Positions 23,675 through 36,589 of a stretch of DNA of 64,000 bases are shown piece after piece. The stretch lies in contig FJUW01000017.1 of the NCBI GenBank assembly GCA_900074885.1, positions 131,933 through 195,932 on the forward strand. The letters run 5' to 3'. Source of the DNA: Rhynchosporium graminicola (lineage: Eukaryota > Ascomycota > Leotiomycetes > Helotiales > Ploettnerulaceae). Each line of letters begins with the position of its first letter. The first letter of the stretch is position 1. The translations under genes and the position numbers were made by a program. The notes below the pieces were generated by a model. The model ran no database searches, was not told the DNA's origin, and saw only the letters and a program-made list of their open reading frames with translations.

Positions 23675-25045
23675 ATGGCCAGTGCTAACTCTTCATTTTC
23701 TCCTCTGGAGGAAGAAGACCGTTCCAGTTCCTCCACACTCTTAGGCGACGACGAAGAAAAAGACGAGACTGAATACGAATACAACCCTAAGCTACCTCAC
23801 AAGTTCTCTAAAACATTCAACAAAACCTACCAATTTCTCATTGCTTTCTTGGTGCTTCTACCCTGGGCTTTGCTTCCTTTTATCTACAAGATAGGAGAAT
23901 ATCAAGGAGCCAAAGTGCTGCCCAAATTACCAACTCATGGTACGTATTACTGCCCAGGACTGGGTCTTCTCTTGCTAATCCCATCTTCTGCGATTAGGTA
24001 TAACAGATAGTGCCGTAAAGTATCAGCTCAAGATTCTTGACGACGAATTCTACACTACCGAGCCGGAGAATCTGAAATACAAAGGCGTGCCTAGGAAAGA
24101 GTTAGACGATGCATGGAATGCACTGATCGAGAGTGAGTGATATTCTATGGAGCAAAAAGAACCAATACCGATGTTAGAAGACTAGTGGCTAATAATGATC
24201 AGATTTAAACATACGAGTTCATCCCGCCGAGGCCAAAGCCGCTGGCTGGGAGTCCGTAGAACTTGCAGACGGCTCCGGCGATATGTTCGCATTACCAGCA
24301 GTCTTCCATAACCTCCACTGCCTTGTCAGTCAACTTTTTTGCTTTTTATTTTAAAGACGTCACGTTGTGTGGTGTTATGGATAGCTAATCAATGATATCG
24401 CAGTACGCAATCCGCCGCGCCATGTTTCCAAACGTATACATCGATGACAAAGACGCCATTCCACCAGGACCTAATCAAATCAACATACACACTGACCACT
24501 GTATCGACACGTGAGTCACCTCTCGCAGTTCATGAAATAGAAAACATAGGAAAAATATGACGAAACTGATCAAACACTTTACCAGTATCCGGCAAGCCCT
24601 GATGTGCCACGGCGATATGTCGCTTTACTATTTCTACGTAAGTAACTCCACCAACCACTCTACCTCTTTCTGAACTCACCCTCAAACCTTCCATAGTCAG
24701 GCCTGCGCTGACCCATCCAACATCTAGTGGCCCACAAGTGAAGGCCGTAGTACACATGCATACCCCCGACACGTAGGGCACAAAGAACACATGTGTGTCG
24801 ACTGGGACAATCTGCAGTCCGAAGCTCACAAGCGGCACTTCTCTATCTCAGGAAAAAAGAAGCTGCTAGTGAATCCTATCTACCCGGATGCGTCTCTGAA
24901 ACATGTGGATCCCTCGTGGCGGATGAATTATAGCGTCTATGATGGGATGAACATAAAAGGCCCGCAACTTTATGAGGGTCTGGAGGATCTCGAAGAGTTG
25001 AAGCGGTTGAAGAATCTTCCGGCTTCGGGTGGTGTGCAAAAGTAG
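23675..25045 (+). CDS. UstYa-family oxidase-like protein (formerly DUF3328)
   Basis: Six exons, 23675-23939, 23998-24132, 24203-24324, 24404-24510, 24586-24637 and 24728-25045, give 332 residues with all phases consistent. An N-terminal acidic cytosolic tail is followed by one membrane helix at about residues 48-70 (FLIAFLVLLPWALLPFIY). The two family-defining motifs are present: HNLHC (169-173) and HTDHC (203-207). They are followed by RQALMCHGD and by a conserved tail with GHKEHMCVDW. UstYa proteins act in the secretory pathway and catalyse oxidative cyclisation of ribosomally made peptides (ustiloxin, phomopsin, asperipin); others modify polyketides or NRPS products. The nearest upstream gene encodes a secreted repeat protein, a plausible substrate. 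The protein is longer than typical UstYa, mainly at both ends. Confidence 0.92.
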
Positions 25046-26926
25046 TCTTGCGTTGTGGGTTTCTCATCGCAAACGTGGTTGGAGATCGTTTTCTGTCGAG
25101 AAGTTACAGAGATGTTGGGTGAGTTCATCACCAAGATACCCCGATATATGACTTGGAACTTCTTGATCCTGCCTTTGGGCTTGATGAACTTGAGAAAGAT
25201 AGCAGAGAGCTCCAAATTTCGATAGAACGCACACGTGCCTGGTCCAGGCCCAAATAGCCTTTCCATAGATGTTACTCAAAATGCGCCGCGTGCGAAAATA
25301 CTTATGCGGAACTGATTATGTAGAATCGATTATGCGAAAACGATAACATGAGAAATATGCAACCTCGTTTTATATGCCCAATATAAATGCATAGCAATAT
25401 TACCAACTCGAGTCTGTGCCATGCAGTTTACGAAGAGGAAAAAGCTAGTCTCATACAAACGCTGTGCAATTTCAACGGTCGACTATTTACACATCATGTT
25501 ATGAGAAATGACACCCCCAAAACGAGAAGAGCGTGAGCAAAATTGGCAAAAAGCAACGTTCGTAATCTTCAGTTTGCAGCCGTGAGCTCACACGACACAC
25601 AGCAGCTTCAAATCTTGCATTCCGGGACCCCACCTTTGCAAGCCTTTGTAAGGGAGAATCATCACCAAAAGAGTGCAGAGACGCCTACCAATTATATTTG
25701 GAAAAAGGCCATACACGATCTGTCCCAGGTTGACCAGAGTCTGCATTCCGCTAATGCGATTTAGATTGATCTCCTCTTCGTTCGGCGAAGCAAAATGAGA
25801 GACTTTCGCGAGAAAATCGAACGCACGTGATATCAAGACTGAGCAGATATCAGAGAAGTAATATGGGAAGAACTTGAAACAACGAGGGATGATAATATAG
25901 TCACAAAACATTATATCGAGAGAGCTAGAAGGACATTTAAATCCTTGAAAATTCAAAAAAATCATATTAGTAGACCACCTGATGTGAAGTTTACACAACC
26001 GAGCGTAATTACGGTAGTTTGAGACCTAAGCTAATATACACACAATGAAAACCACGACTTGTAGGTTCAACTAAACTTATTCTCATAATAGCATTAGGCT
26101 TTACATATCTCTTTGATATCGATAGTATTAGATCTATGATAGTTCCATCTTTTCTTAGAAGATTGACTTCTTGGAGAGACCAATTCCCTAAACCAAAAAA
26201 TAAAACCCGACTTCGTGCCAAATCGGCTTCTCGAAAAAATCGACCTCTTCTAGAACCCAAATCCCATCCGATCATGCTCTTACACGACTCTCAATCTAGT
26301 TGTCAATACCGTCATAGAAAGCGTCTTCTCTGTCTTGTCAGCTTTCCCTTCCCTTTCCCTTTCCTCTCTAATACTTTCATCTTATCAGTTCTAGCCTTCC
26401 GTGTAGCTGAAAGAGTACCACTATTCATAGAACAGCTCAAAAACCTCATTGATAGTGACCTTTCAAGACAATTTCTTTCTAGGATGAGGGTCTCAAATCA
26501 CCGCCGATGCATCATGCGTATCGAAGGATTTTCAACAGTTGAATCTATACTACAACGACATCGAGTATTATAACACTTCGTCAACGGTCCTTGATTAAAA
26601 AAGAGTTCATTTTTAGCTTGAAATCCGATTTTGGTCTTGACGATAATTTGCTTCGTCACACGTGACATCCACGTGAAAGCAACGCCAACTCCAGATCCTG
26701 GGTAATATTAAAAAATTCAAAATCCGATGTAGGTAGTATGCGACGAAATTATCTTTCCAAACTGGCTGGTATTAGAGAGATCGCCCGTTTTCGATCAAGA
26801 CACCTAAATGCTCAACACGCTCGCAGACAGACCAGTGCGCCAATAAAAGGACCAAAAAATGCAAGCGAGTCCTCTAGTCGTACATCCAGATTTCAAACTC
26901 CTCCCAGACCTAACTATCTCCGTTCC
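25046..26926. other. Intergenic stretch without a supported gene
   Basis: A 145-residue plus-strand frame (26136-26573) and a 112-residue frame (26738-27076, overlapping the next gene) have unremarkable composition. Neither has a family match or splice context. I treat both as chance frames. Confidence 0.4.
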
Positions 26927-29519
26927 CTACTCGATACATCCACAATCCTCTTTCCTCCCATTAATCCTCCATCCCACCTCCAGCGCCGGGCACCCCCACG
27001 CAATCTCAGCACTACTACACTGCAACAAAACACCCCACAACCGCTCGATCGTCAAACCCAAATAAGGCTTAGCTAAACTATCAGGACTGCCATACACAGC
27101 GCCTTTCTTCCACCTCCCCTTTCCCCCTTCCCCGGTCAGCATAACAGGCATCTTCTCGCGTTTATGCGCCCACGCATTTTCCAAATTCTTGTCAACGAGT
27201 CCGTCGTATAACATCTGCCACACATCTTGCTTCGTGGCTCGAATACGAGCGGCTGAAGCTGCGAAGTTGTTGCCGTAGGTTAGGAGAACGGATTCGCATG
27301 CTGTGGTGCCCGGGCGAGCGGCGCTGAACATCGAGGGGACGAGATGGAAGGAGTCTTCCCAGCCGTGGGAATCGGTACATTGGCCGCAATAGCAGGATTC
27401 GGATTCTCCTAGATTTAAGAATCCGGTCTTGGGTACTGCGTCGGGAAGAGGAAAGCCCATGATGACAAAGTAGTCTGCGAGACGGTTCCTATATAACTGG
27501 ACAGTGGAGTTGGAGATTGTGGGGGTGGCAGTGGAGAGGAAGACTGTTTGGACGGTCATGGTTGACCAGCTGGAGAGGATGTGGTGGAGGAATGTCGCTG
27601 TGACGCCGCCTGTGTTATCCAAGATTTGGATGGAGAAGTCGCCTTGGAATTCTCCTTTGATCTTTTTTGCCGCTTCTTCTGTCATTTCGATGCTAGAGTC
27701 TTTGCTGTAGACGATTATACGTGGGTTGTAAAATTTGATGAAGTTGTGGCTGGTAAACATCGCGATTAAGTAGGAGAGCGAAGCGATTGAATCGCCTTCC
27801 GAGTGTGCGATTACGACATCGATGGAGCGGAATCGAGGGGATCCATACACCGTGTCGAGGGTTGGTGTGGTAGGTCCGAGCCAGGTTTTGGTGTCACGGC
27901 TGTAGGCCAGTGTGTCTACCCAAAATATCATGTTGCAACTTATGATAATTCCGAAAACCACTGTGGTTGTGATGATGAAGACGATGAGCTGCCATGGCTC
28001 GGGACGAAGAGGCATTTGTCTTCGTCGGAACAGCCTGGTACAGAAATTCATGAGGCGAGGCGGGTAGTATGCGATGTGCTTTGGACCGACACAAACAATG
28101 TAGATGAGCGTGAAGGGGATGACTTGCGTCCAATCAACGAAATTCTTCTCCTGACCGAAGACACCAACGATGATGATCCAAAAGCCGGCTTGGAGCGTGC
28201 TAGCAATAGCATCTGTAGCCTTCTCGGTTGGTTCCTCCAAGGCACCACCCACATGTACATCGGATATAAATGGATGCGCGCTGTTCATCGAGGCGATGAA
28301 AAGGAGATGCATGAGAACACCGGGTGCAAGATTTAAGAGCTTATATTCCAGGCCCCAGGATGTGAATGCATAGTGAGCTGCAACATAATTTTCGTGCTTG
28401 GTGGCAGCTACCCAGGATATGATGATGGGAGCAATTCCCTGCAGCAAGTAGTAATGGAGAGGTGTATCTAATCTGAACGAAGTACCAGTTCCTTTCGATT
28501 CAAATTGGGGACCGATCTTTAAAATGACTTTAGAGAGACTGAATAGGGCGAACCCTACAAAGGCGAAAACCGTACTTCTTTGGTTGAGCCTGTAGTCGAA
28601 TGCTATTGGTGGTATAGAGAATGCAAAGACAAAAATGACCTTGTGAGCTCTTTTGAGTGATGCACTTTGATCTCGGGGTAGAAGACAGAAGAGATATGCT
28701 AGACGGAACAAGAAGCTGTCGAATACATATGTTGTGATCTGAACATACGTTAGTATTCATACAATACCATTTCATTGAGAACCTACAGGCAGCATAACTA
28801 GGATTGGTAAATTCGGACAATTTTGTAAGGCAAAAGCTCCGCAAAGAGCTGCCAGACCCGCAACTGACGAAGCGAGCAGTGTCCTAGCAATGAAGAAGGT
28901 GGTCGCAAACATTGAATAGCCTGCGGCCACATCTTTCAAGTTCGTCGCTTTCGCCGCTCTCAGATTGAAATTTTTCAAATGTCTCACAACAACGAAGAAG
29001 GCAACCATGCTCCACGCTACCAGTTGTATGCTTAGCACGAGGAAGAATGCTGCTTTGGGTCAGAATCATGAGTAGATCTTTCAAGCCAGTATAGGACAAT
29101 GAATCCGGTTCTGGGGCTGATGCACTCACGATATGCTTCAAAAACGTTAGCATGTGTACATCTATGCATAAACGACTCCCCATAAAACACACAGGATGGG
29201 GAGAAAACAACTCACGAAAACTCCCCCTCAAAAGCCTCCTCCCGAGCAGCGTACTCATAGTCATGAGAACCACCCAAATAGTCCCTTTCGTACTCCTACT
29301 CAAGCCCCTCTGTGGCCCTTGGTCTGACTCGCCATTCTCGCTCTCACTCTCGCTTTCATTCTCATACTCATCTTCAATTCCTTTCTCAGGTTGATCTTCG
29401 TTGTCGCCCCTTGCACTTGCTCGCCCACTAACGCTCTCAAAAGACCGCCGATCATTCAGCAAGATCTCCACTTCTTCCTTGCCCTCCTGCGATTGAGGAC
29501 GCCAACCTGCGTCCTGCAT
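26927..29519 (-). CDS. Polytopic membrane protein fused to a DUF3431 domain
   Basis: Three exons on the minus strand, 29519-29216, 29052-28787 and 28738-26927, give 793 residues. The N-terminus is acidic and disordered (a run of E/S/N repeats). About eight to ten membrane helices follow to roughly residue 450 (for example FIARTLLASSVAGLAALCG and LLQGIAPIIISWVAA). The C-terminal part matches DUF3431: DVVIAHSEGD, IVYSKD, LDNTGGVTATFLHHIL, a Cys-rich CYCGQC segment and TIERLWGVLLQC. DUF3431 is a fungal domain often likened to glycosyltransferases, function unproven. The middle junction (residue 102) is the least certain. The long first intron might hide a mini-exon. The combination suggests a membrane-anchored enzyme facing the secretory lumen or cell surface. 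Confidence 0.78.
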
Positions 29520-32123
29520 CTCTTCAGATTAAAATCGCAGTCGTGAATTCTGTCGTGAGAGATCGAACGACACGTGCACCAGACCGCTCTAGAAACTGGA
29601 CGTGGCCCTTGCCAGCACTGAGCTCCAATCCCACGCCAAATCTCAGGTCGCTTTCAATCCCACTGCTCTCACTATCTCATCACGTGCAGCAAGTCGTATC
29701 TCCTCAATCCGAATATCGATGAGCAACGCAACAGGTCCGAATCGAGCAATCAATGAAGATATATCGCGTGTTTGTCTTCAAGCCTCACCCTCAGGATTTG
29801 TGTTCGAGCCCAAGGCCCACTCTCCCGCCGCACTCGTAATCCCCACCAAAGCAGACTAGTCCATCCCTAGCAAAGCATGTCCCGACCCCGAAATTCGGCA
29901 GGGGCTCTTTCCTGTTTCAGCCACGACTCGCTTCGGCTCATTCAGGCTGTTTGGTAGGCTCGGGTAATAAAGGACCTCGGGACGGGAGTTGAGACCAGCT
30001 CCAGCCGTCGGGTGCGACGCGATCGGAATATGTCACTTTTGAGCTTGGTGCAAGTCGGTGCAAGGAGAGGTGTGCGCGTGTATTTATTTATTTATTTATT
30101 TACTCGGATACAAGACCGAAAAACGGGTTGGAAATATGATATTGGTAATCGAAGACAATGCGTTGAGTTGAGTTGGGAAGTTTGCGATCAGTTTGTTCTG
30201 AGATAGTTTCAGAAATGAAATGTATCCTAGGTAGCTAGCTAATTAAAGCTCAGCCACCTCAACTCAACATTGACATTTTAATGAAACCGTAGGATGCCTC
30301 GAGCACGCAAATTGTTGAACGATGTGAAGATTATACTTTCAAGGTCTTTCCTTTCCGTTCCATACTTGCATAGCGCCACTTCAAAGGACGAGGTCAACGC
30401 TCACTGTCATGTCACGTCGGAAGCCTCGTAGAGCTGGGATACCGAGGCTGGGGTCAAAGGTAGTTCGCTCCTGGTGAAATGACAGCTTGGTTGGAATTCA
30501 AAGTCGTGAACATTCTACGGAGGTAGAGAACATTCGAAACCATTACTTCAATAGAGACCCAACTTCCTCCGTCAAAGCTATGGGGCGCAGCTTTGCCGAG
30601 TACTTGTGGTCCTGATCTAACAATTGCTCGACAGTCCTGAGTTCATTCTAGGACTGTAATTGAATTATCTTGATATATTAATAAATAGTCTGTCTGTTCA
30701 CTTTCTGTTGCACTCAGCAGCGGCGACTGAGCACAAATGAAGGCGGCCCAACTATATCGTTCGAAACAATTCCCTGACTTTTTCGCTCGACCTAAGGTTT
30801 GAAGGAAACTCATGAAACTCTCAACTCCCACAACGTGTTGAAGCCCCCTCTGCAGCCTGAACGTTTGCTCAGCGGGATATCAATTGGATGTATCTACAAT
30901 TTGTGTACGAAGTCCGGACGTCTAAAAGCACGGTCGATCTTTGTAGGGGAAACAAGTGACTGGGGCCTCATCGCGCTATAGGGATTAAGGGGACTTTGTT
31001 CTTAGCTGCGTACAAGTGCCGAGGAGCCTCCGTATCATAATCTTAGATTGACAATTAAGGTTGGCCGATTGTTTCTTTTGCATGCTTTTTCTCCGGAATA
31101 TAATGTTTTTACAAAATATGAAGCTGATAGATAAGAATCAGTATTGCTTTTTTGTATGCGCTACACATGACGCGAAATGACAGAAACGCAGAGGGCCAAA
31201 ATATCAGGCTATTTACGCAAGCGTACTACAGCATGTACTATAGGAAATATCTGGTTATCTGCTATCTCCTATTCAAATCTTTTTAGAGCAATGAGCTAGT
31301 CTCTTAATCCTCGAGTATAACATCTCTGTCCCGTGATACTATGCTCCTCGATTTCCTGACTCCTAGTGCTCGTTGATAAAGGTGTTGTGCCTCACTTTCC
31401 ATTATTGTATCTCTGTTTCAAATTTTGATATGCTAGTATGCTACGGTGTAGGGCGGCGTAATCTCTTGCCTATTAGATATATGCAAAAAGTTTGGAAATG
31501 TGGATCATGGGAGAGAATGGGCCACGGAAATCCCATTCGAACGTGCTTCAAGTTTCGACAAGCGCAATCAAATTTCAAGAATAACCAATACATAATTCTA
31601 CGTCTTGAAGTCCGTCTTGCCTTCACCGAACATATGTCAACTCTCCACAGTGGCAAACAAACAAGACAAGCAGGTACTATATCAACCTTAAATTTACCCA
31701 CGAAGCCAATCACCCCAACCAAAAATCGCCAATAATACACGTTTGAAATTTTTAAGATTTGAGAAATGCCGTGATCATTATTCATCCAGAAATCGAGATA
31801 AAATACTCCATCTCTAGATCTACCTGCTAACTCAATATTCTTACATTATTTCCAGCTTCTGCCAGAATGATGAGAAAACGCCACCGAAAATGCTTTTGTT
31901 GTACATGACCTCCGAGTATCGCATTCTATTCCTTCATCGCCATCCCATCCCACCAGATCATTCCAAACCAGAACAGAAGATCACAAAAAAACGCCAGTCA
32001 GATGCTCCCCCTGTAGCTACATTGGCTTTGATCTCCACCCCTTGCATCGTTCCTCATAATCACTCCTCTCCTCGTTATCGTGATGATGTTAGATAACCAA
32101 ACCCATGACTCCACTTCAAAGCC
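29520..32123. other. Intergenic stretch with a TATT microsatellite
   Basis: This 2.6-kb stretch has no supported gene. A (TATT)n tract lies at about 30078-30101. Several short frames lack any context. Two housekeeping-like genes on the minus strand flank it, so it holds the promoter of the DUF3431 gene and the 3' flank of CYK3. Confidence 0.45.
30078..30101. repeat. TATT microsatellite
   Basis: This is about six units of TATT (TATTTATTTATTTATTTATT and more). It is a simple repeat with no clear role. Confidence 0.85.
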
Positions 32124-35100
32124 TCAAATACAAGTCCACTCTGCGAAAACGCACCACCTAGCACTCCTATCCGCCAACACCAGTCCTCTCCAAACTCCCC
32201 TTTCGCCAACCTTAATGATAGTCTCCCATGTCCCTCCATCGCCCTTCTCGGGATTTAAACTCGTACTCTGACATTTCTCCTCTTTCCGCATCAGCCTCAG
32301 CACCTTCCCGCCAGGACTCTGGATAGCTAGTTTGGCAGGTTTCTTCGATCCGTAGGTGCTTGGATTAGATCCAGAAGCTGAGGAACTGTTGAGTGACATA
32401 GCTGAGCTGGGTCGGATGAACGGGATTGGTGATGTTCCGCCTGGATTTGGGGATGCGGCGCTTAAAGAAGATGGATGTTGACGGATAGCGAAGACGAATG
32501 TGTTATTCAAAGCGAGACGTTGACATTGCGGCTGTGCAACGTACAGATCGTGTCGTTGAGCGTGGGGAGTCGGATGACGAGTGACAAATTCGTAAGGTGG
32601 ATTATCGCCTGTATGGACGATGGGAAGGGCGAAGGCGATGGGATGAGGAATGTCTTTGATTGAGTGCATTAGACCTCTTTTTCCGGCGTAAATCTTCAAG
32701 ACGCCTTGTCCTTCGTCTCCGGGCAGTAAAGCTTTGACAGTGTAACGCTTCTGTCCTCCAATCCATTCAGCCTGTGCCAGAGCGCGCTTCCTTACTACGT
32801 CTCCACTTTCGAAGAAATCACCATCGGCATCTCGTTCGAATGCTCTAGCTTCAACTTCTGCAACGCATTCGACGTCCGCTGGAACGATGAAATTGACGTG
32901 AACCTGCTCAAGATCCTCTATCCGCACAAGACTCGTGTCATATTCAGTCATTTCGAGATCATTCTTGAAGTATGGCGGGCAGGCACAAGGGAGTGCTAAC
33001 AATATCTCGTAAGCAATCGGAGGGCAAAGATGTTGTTGGTGGTGCTGCTCTGGGATATGTGTCCAGCAGATTTCCGAAGGTCGTGTCAAGAACCACCAAC
33101 TTTCTGCCATCTGCCCACTGCCACTAGAAAATAGAGCACGGCGAGGATGTGAAGGAGCTGCAAGTGAACAGTCCATGATCCTCCACTCTCCATCCACGAT
33201 GACAGTATTCCACCAATGATTTGCGCGAGGCATGATTGCTAGCTCAGGGACTTCTCCTGGTGTCTTAAGATATCCTCTAACAACTTCGGCGTGAATACCA
33301 ACTGCAGCGCACATTTCCATGACGAGAATGGCAACTTCTTTAGCGCATCCTCGCTTGCTTTGTATGACTCTCCTCGAATCAGGCTCACTTTCAAAGTCTT
33401 CCTCCCAGATAATCTTCTCGCTGGCCCAAGTGAATATTGCTCGTAGACGCTGGACATCGCTTCGATACGGTCGGCAAATGAAACCGGTTGCTAAGCTGAC
33501 TGGATTGGTCATCGGCGGAAGACCATTGATGAACCTGGCATTCTTGTCGACTAGGCTGAGGTTGACAGTCTGGAAGTTTGTTGGCTCTAGGACTGGATTT
33601 CCATCTGCTCCCTCGTCGCCGTCACACTGTTCGTATAATTCTTCGACTGGGCTAATCGCTGGATGATCCATCATCTGGCATCGCTCTTTACGCTCGACGC
33701 GCTCAATCCGACTGAGCGAATTGGATCGATTGATGTCCCGTCTGACTTGAATCCAATCTATACCGGCATTCCCTCCGCCCAAACCCATTTCATTCGCAGC
33801 GTTGCTATCGCTTCGGCCATGTTGATTATTGTAGCTACCCGCAATTGATGTTACACCGTTAGACATTTTGCTCGGTACTGCAGGCCTGGGAGATTCTCCA
33901 ACGGCAATACTGCTCCTGGCGCTGGCTGCCCCAGTCTTTGCAGATTCAATAATCTTCTTGAAGAAACCGCTTTTCTTGGGTCTCGGAGCAACAAGGCCGC
34001 CGAGCATACTTTCCGAATCGGTAGTCGAGCTATGCCAACCGGCCTGTGACTGGGCTCTGGGTGGTCCCGAAGCATGACTGCTGTGATAAGAGATTCCAGT
34101 GACAGGTGTTTCCGGCCTACTGCTGAAGTCTACCTCGCTTCCACCCGTGAACTTGTCTTTCCTGGATCCAAAAGCACTGTGAGCCCGAGCTCGGCCTCCA
34201 GCTTGCAAAGCCTCCTTCTTCCTTGCAAAACTCCCTGCGCTCGTGGATGAGAAGCCTCCCGCTGAAGTGCCGCTCATCAAACTCCGATCAGTTGCATTGG
34301 TACTAGAACTTCCATTTGTCGTTGTACTACGATTTCCGGAGGAAGCTGAAGTAGAGTTCGTCTTTGTCGTAAATGTTCGCTCGAGCATTGAACGCCCCAC
34401 ATCATAAGCAGATTTTCGATGCCGTAACTTTTGAGGTTGACTCGATGCAACGCTTCCGGACATGGAAGATTTAGGTCGAGCATGAACATTCACTTTCGGC
34501 GGAACATCGGGTCGAATATCGTGTTCCTCCCTCGGGTGAGGGCTACTTGAGTGCATCTTATTCAAGCGAGTTTCCATCCTTTGTACATAGTTACTTAGCT
34601 GAGGTGGCGGCTTATCTACTCCTTGTCGAGAATTTGAAGATCCCATGAACAGCTCCGCGCCATCGTCATAACCAGCAGGTCCGGAAATTCCCATGGCCGT
34701 ATCAGCACGCACAGGAGCAGTCCTTCTCGCTTTCACATAAGTTTGGTCAAATGCTTCCGGAGACCAAGGATCTAAAGGAAGCTCGGGTGATTTTGTCTCA
34801 CGAGACATGCCCATATCAGCCAATGATGACATTACATCGTCCATAGCACTTCGGAGAGGAGACGGTGTCAATCCCGTCTCTCTGGGTGAAGGGGGACATG
34901 GAGATCCGCCACGTGGAGTGTGGTATTCGTTCGGCTGTTGATTAAATGAGTTGCTGGAACCATGAGGAGTATATGTGACTCGGTGGGGTGGTGGTGGGGG
35001 AGGAGGCGAGGATCCAACTTCAAATTGTGGCTTAGGAGATGCCGCGCGAGAGTAAGGTCGGTACTGAAATGACGGTGCAGGAGATGGAGCCCGGGAACTG

Positions 35101-35845
35101 TATCCGTAACTCATAGGAGGAGCTGGTGAAGGTCCCCGACTTGTTCCATATCCATCGTGCATTGGCGGGGCAGGAGAGGGCACTCGAGATCCGTAGCCAT
35201 GATGCATTGGGGGTGCGGGCGATGTTGCACGATACTGGTACCCATTTGGCATTGGCGGTGCTGGAGAAGGTGCTCGAGATTCATATCCGCCACGGGCGCG
35301 AGGCGATGGGACGTTGGATATATTATCGTGTACTCCCGGGTTTGGAGACGGCCCTCGAGATCTTGCTTGTGCCTCCATCTCAGCCTTTCTTTCGAGCTCC
35401 CTCTTTTGTGCCTCTGCTCTCTTCAAAGCTGCAGTATCCGGCTGGGCGTAGGACTGGAACGGCTTCCTGGCACTCTTCGGCTTCGGCTTGGCAGCTGTCG
35501 GATTATTGAAAGGGTTCGTGCTGGGTGACCGTTCTGGCATGGGACTCGAGGCTCTGACAGTCGGGCGGAAGTTGTCTGGCAGTACTTCGACAAAGTTCGA
35601 GGGGAATTGTCCCAGCATTCGTTTGTCCCGGAATAGTCTTCCCATCCACCAGGATCCATCCCCCGCATTCAGACATTCTATCAAGTCTCCTTCGATAAAG
35701 CCCAAATCGCGTTTGGTCTGGATTTGTCAGCGCATGAACCTCTAGAACCTCTGCTTCTCCTATCTCGACCTACCTCTGCTGTATAGGAGAACACAGCTCT
35801 GACCCAACAAGGGAAGTGTGTCGGAAGTCTTTGTGGTTCGGGCAT
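32124..35845 (-). CDS. CYK3: Cytokinesis protein Cyk3 (SH3 and transglutaminase-like)
   Basis: Two exons on the minus strand, 35845-35774 and 35717-32124, give 1221 residues. The SH3 domain spans about 8-75 (WVRAVFSYTAE joined by the intron to TKRDLGFIEGD, then GSWWMGRL and GQFPSNFVEV). A long disordered part follows. It includes tandem units around residues 165-250 of the form RxPSPAPPMxxGY, which are likely SH3 or WW ligands. A transglutaminase-like domain lies at roughly 760-930, with a catalytic-type triad visible as Cys in KRGCAKEV, His in ANHWWNTV and Asp in WRIMDCS. Cyk3 acts at the division site and promotes septum formation with the actomyosin ring. Start is chosen at 35845 because exon 1 completes the SH3 fold. 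Confidence 0.95.
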
Positions 35846-36589
35846 GATTTCCTAGTTGTGCGCTCAAACGGCGCAGTTGATTTAGGAACAACAAAACATA
35901 GGCACGACGCGCTTTTTCGTAGTCGTGGAAATGAATAATCCGAGTCAGGTATGAAGATGTCGCGATATGGCAAGAGTATAGCAATATCCAAGATATACGA
36001 CTCGCAAGGTGCTCTAGTCGCCGTACTCGTAATGAGCCTTGAGCCTGTTGGACTTCAAGTCAAGAAAGATACAATGTCAACAGAGCACCGCTGCGTGGAC
36101 CAATCAAAACGGGTAGGGACGGTCGCCCACAGCGACGCATACCCCTGCAAGTGGCCCAAGCTCCAAGCTCTAAGCGCTTTTGTCGTCGTTCCTGCCGAAT
36201 CGAAGCAACCTAAGGGACCTGCAGCAAGACCATGCGACTTCTTGACTTGGAGATGCACCGCTGAGGAAATCTGAGGATCTGGAATCTACACATCATCCAG
36301 TTTCTGAAGCTATTCACACATCCTAATTTCAAGTTTCTTCCTTTCTGCTCCCCAAAATACCCCAACATCCCAGCCGTCGATATAACCACGGACCCCGGTG
36401 TTGACTTGCCAACATCCGCCAGAATAATACAGCAAACAGATCCCCATAATTGCCAGCCAATCTTCCTAATATCTTTCCTAGTATTTCTCCTAGTATCCCT
36501 CCACATTGCGCAACTAACTGCAACTCCTTCTCGTCAGACTGCCCTCGCATATCAAGATTCAGCCGCTCTTGCTTGGTAAATTCGGCAAG
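35846..36589. other. Divergent region between CYK3 and the kinase
   Basis: This 0.74-kb stretch holds the promoters of CYK3 (minus) and of the kinase (plus). Just before the kinase ATG it is rich in C and T on the plus strand, the usual fungal leader composition. Two septation-linked genes sharing one promoter region could be co-regulated (inference). Confidence 0.5.

Noticed and set aside
26136..26573. 145-residue plus-strand open frame
   Set aside because: No family resemblance, no start or splice context; composition like chance frames in this region.
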